From Candidatus Kuenenia stuttgartensis (GTDB taxonomy: Bacteria; Planctomycetota; Planctomycetia; Gemmatales; Gemmataceae), in contig CAMDHK010000005.1 in NCBI GenBank assembly GCA_945897965.1, forward strand, positions 1 through 50,319: 50,319 nucleotides of DNA, written 5' to 3'. Below the pieces are notes generated by a model, which was given only the letters and a program-made list of their open reading frames with translations, searched no databases and had not been told where the DNA came from. Shown here piece by piece: positions 16,450 to 24,819 of this stretch (its first letter is position 1; each line of letters starts with the position of its first letter). The position numbers and the translations under genes are program-made.

Positions 16450-19400
16450 ATGGATGCCTCTATGATTGGTGTTCGTAGATTTAAAAAACTACTGGTTGCT
16501 AATCGCAGCGAAATTGCAATTCGAGTCTTTCGTACTGCAAGTGAACTGAACATTAAAACGGTTGCAATTTATTCCCACGAAGATCGCTTTGCCTTACATC
16601 GTTTTAAGGCTGACGAAGCTTATAAGATTGGTAAAGCAGGGGAGCCCATCCGCTCTTATCTTGCAATTGATGCAATTGTTGCTCTGGCTGTTTTACATGA
16701 TGTTGATGCAATCCATCCGGGCTATGGTTTTCTTTCTGAAAATGCTGATTTTGCCAAGGCTGTTATCAACGCTGGAATTGCATTCATCGGGCCGCGCCCT
16801 GAAGTCTTGATGAACTTAGGGGATAAAGTGCAAGCTAGATTGCTTGCCCAGCGAGCCAAGGTGCCAATTCTTTCAGGCAGTGATGCAGTTTCTGATGTTG
16901 GCGAAGCTAAGATTATTGCGAACAAACTAGGATATCCAGTTATCATAAAGGCCTCGATGGGCGGGGGCGGGCGGGGTATGCGTGTGGTTGAGTCAGAGGC
17001 TAAATTACAAGATGCCTTGGAGCAGGCGCAACGAGAAGCTGGCGCAGCTTTTGGCGTATCTGATGTCTTTATCGAAAAATTTATCCGTAAAGCCAGGCAT
17101 ATCGAAGTTCAACTTCTCGGAGATAAGCACGGCAATCTATTTCATTTGTTTGAGCGCGATTGTTCGGTTCAGCGCAGGCACCAAAAGGTTGTTGAAATTG
17201 CGCCTGCATTTAATTTGAATGCTGAAACCCGAAAAGGAATTTTAGATGCTGCAATCGCTATTGGTCGCGAAGCAGGCGTGGATAACGCCTCTACGGTTGA
17301 GTTTCTGGTAGATGCGGAAACCAACAAGTTTTATTTCATCGAGGTCAATCCGCGTATTCAGGTCGAGCATACTGTTACCGAGCAAGTTTCTGGTGTTGAT
17401 CTTATTAAAAGTCAGATCATGGTTGCGCAGGGGTTAACTCTGGGCAGTCCGGAAATCGGGTTTAAAAAGCAGGAAGATATCACCCTGCGAGGCTATGCGA
17501 TTCAGTGTAGGGTCACTACCGAAGATCCATTAAACAATTTTCTTCCAGATTATGGCAAATTAAGCAACTATCGTTCTGCTAGTGGTATGGGAATTCGTTT
17601 GGATGCAGGTTCTGCATTTACAGGGGCTGTGATCAATCCCTTTTATGATTCTTTGTTGGTGAAGGTTACCGCCAATGCTCTCACCTATGAAGATGCAGCC
17701 CGAAGGATGCTTCGAAGCCTGAATGAATTTAGGATTCGTGGAGTAAAAACAAACATACCGTTTCTAATCAATCTGGTGAATCATCAGGATTTTCTGAACG
17801 GCTTGTGTACCACAAGATTCATTGATGAAACTCCTACTTTGCTGGATCTGCCTTTTCGTCAAGATCGAGCAACAAGGTTGCTGCGATATTTGGGCGAAAT
17901 TATTGTTAATGGCCATCCTGATATCAAGCGTAGCAATAGTGCCAAAGAATCAGTGCAGCAAGAGCCAGAATTAGGCCCAAAGGTGTTGGCTTCAATCGGG
18001 AAAAACAATCCTAGAGGCACCCGAGACATATTTAAAGAGCTTGGGGCTGAAAAGTTTTCTCAGTGGCTGAGAAAAGAGAAGAAACTCTGGATCACTGACA
18101 CAACTTTTAGGGATGCTCATCAATCGTTGTTGGCAACTAGAATGCGAACCCGGGACATGTTACGGATCGCACCTTTCTATGCAGCCCGGTTAAACGGGTT
18201 ATTTTCGCTCGAAATGTGGGGCGGCGCTACGTTCGATACTTCGATGCGGTTCCTTAAGGAATCACCTTGGGATCGCTTGGCTGAGATGCGTGAGAGGGTT
18301 CCCAACATTCTGTTTCAGATGCTACTTCGCTCTGCCAACGCTGTCGGGTATACGAGTTACCCAGATAATGTCGTGCAGCGTTTTGTTAAAGAAGCTGGCA
18401 TGGCTGGGGTTGATGTCTTTCGCGTTTTTGATGCGCTTAATGGAATTCCCAACCTTCAGCTTGCCATTGAGGCTGTCAGAGATTCTGGCATGATTTGTGA
18501 AGCTGCAATCTGCTACACCGGAGATATTCTCGACTCTAAGCGCTCTAAGTATAACCTTGCCTATTATGTGGATTTGGCAAAACAATTAGAGAAGCTCGGC
18601 GCAAATATCATTGCAATCAAAGATATGGCGGGGCTGCTAAAACCTTGGGCGGCACAAAAACTGGTCCACGCATTAAGGCAGGAAGTTTCCCTCCCCATCC
18701 ATTTTCATACACACGATTGTGCAGGTGGACAAGTTGCATCCTTGCTGTACGCAGCGTCTGAATCTGTTGATGTGGTTGATGCAGCTATGGCTCCTTTTTC
18801 TGGCATGACTAGCCAACCGAGCCTTAATGTTTTGGTAGAGTCTCTTAAGTTTCAAGATCGTGACCCCGATTTGGATCGTGAAGCACTTCATGAGGTTTCC
18901 CTTTATTGGGAAGCCGTTCGTGCAATGTATTCACCTTTTGAAACAGGGCAATTAGCCCCAACCGCAGATGTTTACATCAATGAAATGCCTGGCGGGCAAT
19001 ATACCAACCTTTTTCAGCAAGCCAAAGCGGTGGGGCTTGGAGATCGTTGGCGCGAAGTTTGTGAAATGTACACCCAAGTCAACCTTATGTTTGGTGATAT
19101 TGTCAAAGTGACGCCAACTTCCAAAGTGGTAGGCGACATGGCTTTATTCATGGTTGGTAATGGTATAACCAGGAATGACATTGAAAATGGAACGCGAGAG
19201 CTTTCATTTCCCGAGTCTGTGGTCGAATTTTTTGAAGGAAGGTTGGGTGAGCCTTTGGGGGGATTTCCTAAAGCATTGCAAACAAAAGTTCTTAAGGGTA
19301 GGAAGCCGATTTCTGGCAGACCCGGTGCCTCCCTTCCTGCTGCAGATTTTGAGGCATCTAGATTGCAATTAGAAAAGAATACCGGCATCTCTCATGGAAT

Positions 19401-19932
19401 CTTGGAAGTGCTTAGTTATATCCTTTACCCAAAAGTGTTCCCAGAATTTGTTGAACATCAAAAACGCTATTCTGATACCAGTGTTTTGCCTACCCCGGTT
19501 TTCTTTCATGGAATGCATCCAGGGGATGAAACTAGTATTGAAATCGAACAAGGCAAAACCCTTATTCTAAAATATCTTACAGTCGGTGAACCCCATGCGG
19601 ATGGCACGAGAACGGTGTTTTTTGAGCTTAATGGGCAACCCCGTGAAGTTGTTACCCTTGATAAATCATTAACTGCCAAAACAGCGGCAAGGCCCAAAGC
19701 AACCCCGGGTAATCCTTTGGAAATTGCTGCACCTATGCCTGGTGTTATTTCGAAAATGCTTGTTGCTACAGGCGAAGAAGTTAGCCCAGGACAGAAGCTT
19801 TTTGTGCTTGAAGCCATGAAAATGGAGACCACGGTTTGTGCTGAAAAACCCGGTATTGCTTCGCTTATTACCGTTTCTGCAGGGGGGCAGGTTGAAGGCG
19901 GGGACTTGGTCGTCAAGCTTGAACCTATTTAA
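16450..19932 (+). CDS. pyc: Pyruvate carboxylase (single-chain, biotin-dependent)
   Basis: This enzyme makes oxaloacetate from pyruvate, bicarbonate and ATP, refilling the TCA cycle. All domains are in one chain of about 1160 residues, as in the alpha4-type enzyme. The N-terminal biotin carboxylase has LLVANRSEIAIRVFR, the ATP-grasp loop GGGGRGMRVV and the segment FIEVNPRIQVEHTVTEQVSG. The carboxyltransferase has DTTFRDAHQSLLATRMRTRDM, the metal/carbamyl-lysine segment IIAIKDMAGLL and the metal histidines in HFHTHDCAGG. The C-terminal biotinyl domain carries EAMKMET, with the biotinylated Lys 36 residues from the C-terminus. The frame extends to a TTG at 16423, but ATG 16450 or 16462 is the likelier start. 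No accessory subunit is needed or seen. Confidence 0.97.
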   Translation: MDASMIGVRRFKKLLVANRSEIAIRVFRTASELNIKTVAIYSHEDRFALHRFKADEAYKIGKAGEPIRSYLAIDAIVALAVLHDVDAIHPGYGFLSENADFAKAVINAGIAFIGPRPEVLMNLGDKVQARLLAQRAKVPILSGSDAVSDVGEAKIIANKLGYPVIIKASMGGGGRGMRVVESEAKLQDALEQAQREAGAAFGVSDVFIEKFIRKARHIEVQLLGDKHGNLFHLFERDCSVQRRHQKVVEIAPAFNLNAETRKGILDAAIAIGREAGVDNASTVEFLVDAETNKFYFIEVNPRIQVEHTVTEQVSGVDLIKSQIMVAQGLTLGSPEIGFKKQEDITLRGYAIQCRVTTEDPLNNFLPDYGKLSNYRSASGMGIRLDAGSAFTGAVINPFYDSLLVKVTANALTYEDAARRMLRSLNEFRIRGVKTNIPFLINLVNHQDFLNGLCTTRFIDETPTLLDLPFRQDRATRLLRYLGEIIVNGHPDIKRSNSAKESVQQEPELGPKVLASIGKNNPRGTRDIFKELGAEKFSQWLRKEKKLWITDTTFRDAHQSLLATRMRTRDMLRIAPFYAARLNGLFSLEMWGGATFDTSMRFLKESPWDRLAEMRERVPNILFQMLLRSANAVGYTSYPDNVVQRFVKEAGMAGVDVFRVFDALNGIPNLQLAIEAVRDSGMICEAAICYTGDILDSKRSKYNLAYYVDLAKQLEKLGANIIAIKDMAGLLKPWAAQKLVHALRQEVSLPIHFHTHDCAGGQVASLLYAASESVDVVDAAMAPFSGMTSQPSLNVLVESLKFQDRDPDLDREALHEVSLYWEAVRAMYSPFETGQLAPTADVYINEMPGGQYTNLFQQAKAVGLGDRWREVCEMYTQVNLMFGDIVKVTPTSKVVGDMALFMVGNGITRNDIENGTRELSFPESVVEFFEGRLGEPLGGFPKALQTKVLKGRKPISGRPGASLPAADFEASRLQLEKNTGISHGILEVLSYILYPKVFPEFVEHQKRYSDTSVLPTPVFFHGMHPGDETSIEIEQGKTLILKYLTVGEPHADGTRTVFFELNGQPREVVTLDKSLTAKTAARPKATPGNPLEIAAPMPGVISKMLVATGEEVSPGQKLFVLEAMKMETTVCAEKPGIASLITVSAGGQVEGGDLVVKLEPI

Positions 19933-19978
19933 CTTTAACTTTTACACCCCTAGTCTTTGAGGTTTCTTTACGCAATTC

Positions 19979-20007
19979 TTGCAAATTGATTGGTTTCCAA
20001 GTATTGT
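19979..20007 (+). promoter_or_regulatory. Candidate promoter for the FHA-GAF-PP2C gene
   Basis: TTGCAA (19979-19984), a 17-bp spacer and TATTGT (20002-20007), each 4 of 6 to consensus, lie 60 nt before the ATG. There is no terminator between pyc and this gene, so read-through from pyc is also possible. Confidence 0.3.
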
Positions 20008-20066
20008 AGACTGTTAATGTTATATATCTTTATGTTTGATTTTTTATTCTTTGCAGGGATGACTCC

Positions 20067-21737
20067 ATGAGTGTGCTGAAAATCTTGAAGGGCCATAACG
20101 AAGGTAACGAAATTTCTTTAAATGGAGACCGCTTTGCCCTTGGCCGAAATCCCGATTGCGCCATTATCATTCCTATTACTTCGGTAAGTAGGGAACACGC
20201 TTTTATCCTTCGAGTTCAAGGCCAGTATTTTCTTGAAGATAATAAAAGCCGTAACGGTACTTTTTTGAACGAGCAACAGATCACAGGTAGAGTTCCACTT
20301 AAAAACAATGATCAAATTCGCATTTGTGATTTTGTTGTTGCTTTTCAATCTAAACAAAATGTTGAACTTGCTGCCCTCGATATGGATGATGATAAGGGCG
20401 AAGATACCTCCAGTACAGTTCATGCAACCATTAATGCAAGTAGCCAACAGTTACTTGAAACACAGCCTGCAGAAAAACTCAGGCTATTGCTGGAAATTAC
20501 AAGTTCGCTTAGCAAGGTGTTGGAACTGGACAAGCTTTTACCCACCACGGTAGATTGCATGTTTCAGTTGTTCAAACAGGCTGATCGTTGTTTTATCATT
20601 ATGGGTGATACAAACACGAATAAGTTTATACCCCGGGTCATAAAAACCCGAAGGCCACAAGACGAAACCAGCGCACGATTTAGCAAAAGTATTGTTAAAC
20701 AGTGCTTGGAGCAGAAGCAGGCATTTTTGAGTGATGATGCCAGCCAGGATAGCAGGATGCAAACCAGCCAGAGTATTGTGGATTTTAAAATCCGTTCTGT
20801 GATGTGCGTGCCTTTGTGTGGTGTTGCTGGTCAGGCTTTTGGCGTTATTCAGGTTGATACGCAGGATCGCAGCAAGAAGTTTACCCAAGACGATCTTAAA
20901 TTGCTTTGGGGCGTTGCAAATCAAGCTGGTGCTGCAATGGAAAATGCTAAATTCCATCAAAGCTCCCTTTTGCAGGAAAGAATCAGGCGCGATCTTGAGC
21001 TTGCAAATCAAGTTCAAAAAAGCTTTCTTCCAGTTGGGTTCCCAGAGATTCCGGGCTATGATTTTGCTGCTCATTACCAGCCTGCCCAAGAAATTGGCGG
21101 GGATTACTATGGGTTTATTCCCATGTCCGGTAATCGCATGGGCGTTGCCGTAGGCGATGTTGCAGGCAAAGGTATTCCCGCTGCTCTACTCATGGCAAAG
21201 CTTTCTTCCGAGACACGCCTTGCTCTTTTAATGGAACCATCACCCGCTGAAGCCATTTCAAAACTTAATGATGTTCTTTATCCTCACACAAGCCAACTTG
21301 ATCGCTTTGTTACTTTAATTCTTGCTGTTTTAAACCCTGATCACAAGGTTACTGTGATTAATGCAGGCCATATGGCACCGATTATTGTTAAGGGCGATGG
21401 GTCGCCTCCTTATGATTCCGTCAGCCTTGATACTGCGGGCGTTATGCTAGGCATCCTTGATGGTTTTCCTTACGAATTTGCTGAATTTCAATTAGAACCT
21501 AATCAATGCATGATTCTTTATTCTGACGGGGTTCCTGATGCAATGACTGTTGGCGATGTTCCATTTGTAAGTAAGGAAAGAAACAGGGATGGGTTGAGGG
21601 ATTGCCTTCTTGGGGTAACTGATACTTCTGCTAAAAATGTGCTTAGCTGTATCGTGGAAGCAATCAAAAAGCATACTGTGGGCAGGCTTTATCCTCATGA
21701 TGATATCACGATTGTTACAGTTCATCGCAAAGCATAA
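20067..21737 (+). CDS. FHA-GAF-PP2C (RsbU/SpoIIE-type) serine phosphatase
   Basis: A 556-residue cytosolic signalling protein with three domains. The FHA domain (residues ~1-95) has the phosphothreonine-binding residues FALGRNPD (Arg27), SREH (Ser41, His44) and NGT (63-65). A GAF domain covers ~135-300. A PP2C/SpoIIE phosphatase covers ~310-555 with IGGDYYGF, VGDVAGKGIPAALLMA, LYSDGVPDAM and PHDDITIV, so the metal-binding aspartates are present. RsbU-type phosphatases dephosphorylate STAS anti-sigma antagonists in partner-switching systems; no STAS or RsbW gene lies nearby, so the target is unknown. FHA input suggests it reads Ser/Thr kinase signalling. AGGGATG precedes the ATG. clpS follows after 26 bp, probably co-transcribed. 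Confidence 0.93.
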   Translation: MSVLKILKGHNEGNEISLNGDRFALGRNPDCAIIIPITSVSREHAFILRVQGQYFLEDNKSRNGTFLNEQQITGRVPLKNNDQIRICDFVVAFQSKQNVELAALDMDDDKGEDTSSTVHATINASSQQLLETQPAEKLRLLLEITSSLSKVLELDKLLPTTVDCMFQLFKQADRCFIIMGDTNTNKFIPRVIKTRRPQDETSARFSKSIVKQCLEQKQAFLSDDASQDSRMQTSQSIVDFKIRSVMCVPLCGVAGQAFGVIQVDTQDRSKKFTQDDLKLLWGVANQAGAAMENAKFHQSSLLQERIRRDLELANQVQKSFLPVGFPEIPGYDFAAHYQPAQEIGGDYYGFIPMSGNRMGVAVGDVAGKGIPAALLMAKLSSETRLALLMEPSPAEAISKLNDVLYPHTSQLDRFVTLILAVLNPDHKVTVINAGHMAPIIVKGDGSPPYDSVSLDTAGVMLGILDGFPYEFAEFQLEPNQCMILYSDGVPDAMTVGDVPFVSKERNRDGLRDCLLGVTDTSAKNVLSCIVEAIKKHTVGRLYPHDDITIVTVHRKA

Positions 21738-21763
21738 TTAACCTTTGATTTTTCAGGATCTTA

Positions 21764-22078
21764 ATGCCCACTTTTACTGAACCAGAAGTTGTAAATGATA
21801 CGAGGATTTTACCTCCTTATCATGTCATTTTGCTGAATGATGAAGATCATACTTATCAGTATGTGATCCATATGCTGCAAACTTTGTTTGGCCACCCTCA
21901 GGAAAGAGGCTATCAGCTTGCGGTTGAAGTCGATAAAAAGGGAAGGGCGATTGTTTTCACCACTTCCAAGGAACATGCCGAATTTAAGCGTGATCAAATC
22001 CATGCTTTTGGGCCTGATCCTCTTAGTAGCAAAAATTGCAAAGGCTCGATGAGTGCAGTCATCGAGCCTTCGTTTTAA
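21764..22078 (+). CDS. clpS: ATP-dependent Clp protease adaptor ClpS
   Basis: A 104-residue adaptor that binds N-degron substrates and delivers them to the ClpA (or ClpC) unfoldase of ClpP. The core family motif is clear: PPYHVILLNDEDHTYQYVIHMLQTLFG (shown in two blocks, PPYHVILLNDEDHTY and QYVIHMLQTLFG), then ERGYQLAVEVDKKGRAIV and the helix TSKEHAEFKRDQIHAFG. The acidic binding residues of the NDED segment and the later His are kept. Length is typical. It is 26 bp downstream of the FHA-GAF-PP2C gene. The last twelve or so codons double as the hairpin of an intrinsic terminator. Confidence 0.94.
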   Translation: MPTFTEPEVVNDTRILPPYHVILLNDEDHTYQYVIHMLQTLFGHPQERGYQLAVEVDKKGRAIVFTTSKEHAEFKRDQIHAFGPDPLSSKNCKGSMSAVIEPSF

Positions 22079-22080
22079 TT
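22041..22080 (+). terminator. Intrinsic terminator embedded in the 3' end of clpS
   Basis: A 12-bp perfect stem AAGGCTCGATGA / TCATCGAGCCTT (22041-22052 and 22059-22070) with a GTGCAG loop is followed by CG and TTTTAATTT. The clpS stop codon TAA (22076-22078) lies in the U-rich tract, so the whole hairpin is coding sequence. Confidence 0.85.
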
Positions 22081-22100
22081 TAGCAGAAACCTTTTTATTC

Positions 22101-23933
22101 TTACGATCCGAAGCGGATTTTTAATAACGCTGAACTTACTGCGTTTCTTACATTTGAATCTTCATCATTTAATGATTTTTGCAGCATAGGGATTTGTGCT
22201 TCCGCTAATTTCCCAAACTTACCCAATGTTTCTGCTGCCTTTATTCGTACCTTCGGTTCTTCTGATTGAAGGTTTTTTGCTACAGCGTTAAGGGTAGGTG
22301 ATCCATCGGTGCCTAAACTTACCGCAGCATTCATCATCGCAATTCTAGAGTCTGAGTCGCCACGGGCAATCATCTTTTCTAACGAGGGAATTGCTTTCGC
22401 ACCTTCCTTGCCATACTTGTTCAACGCTTTTGCAGCTTCAATTCGAATGTCGAGGTCTTCGTCAAGAAGGCATTTTGCTAAAACTGGTATAGCGATTTCG
22501 GGCTTTAATGGAGCAGACCGGCCAATTGCCCGTACCGCAGCATATTTCACCATAAGGTTTGAGTCGGTGGTTGCAACACTTGCAAGTTTTCTAAAGAGAA
22601 AGAGTTCTTTTTCGTTAATAATTCGCGCAGTAATATCAGGCATACTTAAAAAACCTTCAATAATCTCCAGTCCATTTAATCGAATTCTTAAATGTGAATC
22701 GGATAAAACCATGATTAAATCTTCAACGATTTCCTTGAATTCATTTCCGTCAGGAATGATGTCGTATGTGATTAGTTTTGGATTGGGATTCGGGGCATTT
22801 CCTGCAAGGGTATCGAGTTTGTTTAAAATTGATTCAAATTCTATTAACTTTTTTCGAATTACTACAAGATCTTCAACAACATCCAAGCTTGCAACTCGAA
22901 CAAAAATATCTGCCTCGAAGTTTGTCGCATGATCGGTTAGTTCGCGCATATTGTCGCGAAACGAATTGATCAAAGGTAATTCGAATGCGAGCCCATCTTT
23001 AAAGCTTTTCGTCCGTTGTGCGATAATGTCGGGCCTTTCCAGCATTGTCATTTCTGCTTCACGAATTGGAATAATATAATCAACATCCGCCAAGGTTGAT
23101 GTTGCTTGCTTACATGCCAATGTACCTTGTTCTCTTACAATAAAATCCTTATCTTTAAGAGCACGAACACCAAGCGGGAAGCACAATTTGCTTGTTGTTA
23201 ATAGATCATTCACCAAGTCTAGATTGTCTCTTTCGCGCACCACGCGGATTTGTTTAAGCAATTGGCTTACCGTACTCAGTCGCGTTTTAAGGCTTTCAGC
23301 AGCAGCTCGACGTATTGCCAAGGTATTCGCGGGTTTTATTTCTATCAGATCTGAAATAGTCGCAGCAAATAAATCAGATTTTGACTCTATTTTTCCCAAT
23401 GCCATAACTGAAGCAATTACCACCTTTTGGTTTTTGCTTTTAGTTAGCAATGCTAGTTGGGGCGATAAGGCGCTGAGTTCTGCTCTTAAGAAACGGCTTC
23501 TTTGTGCAATTTGGTCCAGTGATTCTGAAGTTTCGTCAACAAGATTGGCAGAGGCTGTTTCGCCTATCAAGATTGCCAAATCCGTTTTTGCATCGTCTTG
23601 GCCTTCTTTAAGTAGTTGCAAACTAGTTGTTTTGAACTTCTGGATTACCGCTGTTCGTACTTCGCCATTGATATCAGCAATTCTTTTGTTTCCTTCGATG
23701 TATTGCCAATCTGGCATTAGAATAATTTTGCTTAAATCCCCTAGCGCGTTTGTTTTGTTAAGAATGATTAGAAGTTTGTTTTTTCGATCTTCATCTCCAC
23801 GATTAAGAAATGTTCTTTTAAACAGTTCCGGTGAATCGATAGGGAAAGGCTCTGCATGAACGAATGTATTCACGCAGAAGGCCATAAGTAATCCGAGGGC
23901 CATTTGTTTTTTTGAGCAAGATAGTAATTGCAT
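22101..23933 (-). CDS. Secreted HEAT-repeat protein
   Basis: A 610-residue protein with a Sec signal peptide (about residues 1-27, ending TFVHAEP). The C-terminal ~200 residues are a run of HEAT/PBS-lyase-type helical repeats with the recurring pattern DxxxRxxAAxALGxxG; examples are EDLDIRIEAAKALNKYG, GDSDSRIAMMNAAVSLG, EEPKVRIKAAETLGKFG and EDSNVRNAVSSALLKI. An earlier group lies near residues 160-290. Such proteins act as protein-binding scaffolds, but no partner is evident. Long N-terminal helical stretches lack recognisable enzymes. It is convergent with clpS, only 22 bp apart, and relies on the clpS-embedded hairpin region for separation. Confidence 0.82.
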   Translation of the reverse strand: MQLLSCSKKQMALGLLMAFCVNTFVHAEPFPIDSPELFKRTFLNRGDEDRKNKLLIILNKTNALGDLSKIILMPDWQYIEGNKRIADINGEVRTAVIQKFKTTSLQLLKEGQDDAKTDLAILIGETASANLVDETSESLDQIAQRSRFLRAELSALSPQLALLTKSKNQKVVIASVMALGKIESKSDLFAATISDLIEIKPANTLAIRRAAAESLKTRLSTVSQLLKQIRVVRERDNLDLVNDLLTTSKLCFPLGVRALKDKDFIVREQGTLACKQATSTLADVDYIIPIREAEMTMLERPDIIAQRTKSFKDGLAFELPLINSFRDNMRELTDHATNFEADIFVRVASLDVVEDLVVIRKKLIEFESILNKLDTLAGNAPNPNPKLITYDIIPDGNEFKEIVEDLIMVLSDSHLRIRLNGLEIIEGFLSMPDITARIINEKELFLFRKLASVATTDSNLMVKYAAVRAIGRSAPLKPEIAIPVLAKCLLDEDLDIRIEAAKALNKYGKEGAKAIPSLEKMIARGDSDSRIAMMNAAVSLGTDGSPTLNAVAKNLQSEEPKVRIKAAETLGKFGKLAEAQIPMLQKSLNDEDSNVRNAVSSALLKIRFGS

Positions 23934-24221
23934 GCCACACCTTGTTTAAATTTTCGCAAGTCATTGATATTATAAAATACCTTCGTTTATAATATTGCTC
24001 AAAAACTACGAGGAAGCTATTTGGCGAGCAAAATTAACTTTAATATAAGTGTCGAACAAATGCCCTAATCCCTACAAAACTACTCGGCTTACCGAGCAAA
24101 TTCATTATTTTTGTAATAATCCTAATTATTGAAACTGTTTTAACGCAAGTACTGTTAATCTGCGAGTTTTTTATACAGTCTCTTTGGCTTTAAAGGTTTT
24201 CAAGAGTGTACGGAAAAAGCG
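23934..24221. other. AT-rich intergenic region between the HEAT and zinc-ribbon genes
   Basis: This 288-bp stretch has no credible gene. It must hold the HEAT gene promoter; several TATAAT-like hexamers occur on the minus strand around 23965-23995 without convincing -35 partners. A small hairpin CTCGG-CTTA-CCGAG (24083-24096) with adjacent A-tract could be a weak minus-strand terminator for the zinc-ribbon gene. Confidence 0.4.
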
Positions 24222-24689
24222 TTAACTTTTGGCGAGGGAATTAATCACAAAACCAGCTAGAAAACCAATTACGAACGTTATCACAATGATTAAAATAGTT
24301 TTGTTCGACTGCAATAATTTTTTCCAGGGTATTGGGCCTGTGTCTTGGCCAGATGAGGTTAATTGCACAACATCAAACATGGGGTGATCATCATCGAATT
24401 CATCAAAATAGACAGGTGGTGGCGGTGGGGAAAGTATACCTTTCGTAGGGGTTGCGAGTATCATGTCTGGATTCATCGACTCTAAAGCGTTTTCTTTTGC
24501 CTTTGTTAAAGGAGCTTTTTCAGGCACCACTGTTTCGGGGGCCATTTTAGCAGGTGTTGAGATGCCATCGGCAACGGCAGGAACAATTACATACTTGTAG
24601 CATGATGGGCATTGAACTTGCAGGCCGCCTTTTCTCCGGGTGATACTAAGTTTAGAATCACAGTACTTGCATCGAAAATGAATTGGCAT
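24222..24689 (-). CDS. Zinc-ribbon protein with C-terminal membrane anchor
   Basis: A 155-residue protein. Residues 1-35 form a zinc ribbon with two CxxC knuckles (Cys7/Cys10 and Cys27/Cys30) in FRCKYCDSKLSITRRKGGLQVQCPSC. A Pro/Ala-rich, acidic linker follows, including PPPPPVYFDEFDDDHP. The last ~25 residues are one transmembrane helix (TILIIVITFVIGFLAGFVI). It is therefore a tail-anchored inner-membrane protein with its zinc ribbon in the cytoplasm. Zinc ribbons that open large planctomycete proteins look similar, but no effector domain is attached. Function is unknown. It is transcribed divergently from the neighbouring 799-residue secreted protein. Confidence 0.82.
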   Translation of the reverse strand: MPIHFRCKYCDSKLSITRRKGGLQVQCPSCYKYVIVPAVADGISTPAKMAPETVVPEKAPLTKAKENALESMNPDMILATPTKGILSPPPPPVYFDEFDDDHPMFDVVQLTSSGQDTGPIPWKKLLQSNKTILIIVITFVIGFLAGFVINSLAKS

Positions 24690-24819
24690 TGTTTTCCCCT
24701 ATTAAGAATAACTTTGACATAGAAACATGTTAAAATCATCTTTGTTCATCAACTGTTTATAATAGCCTTATGTTCATGATTGTAAAAAAGAATCTTGAAA
24801 TTAGGCAGGGTTAAGCTCA

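Noticed and set aside
22309-23859. Long open frames on the plus strand opposite the HEAT-repeat gene (22309-22932, 23188-23859)
   Set aside because: They are antisense shadows: the minus-strand frame has a signal peptide and HEAT repeats, while these translate to compositionally odd, Ser/Arg/Ile-rich sequence with no motifs or ribosome binding sites.
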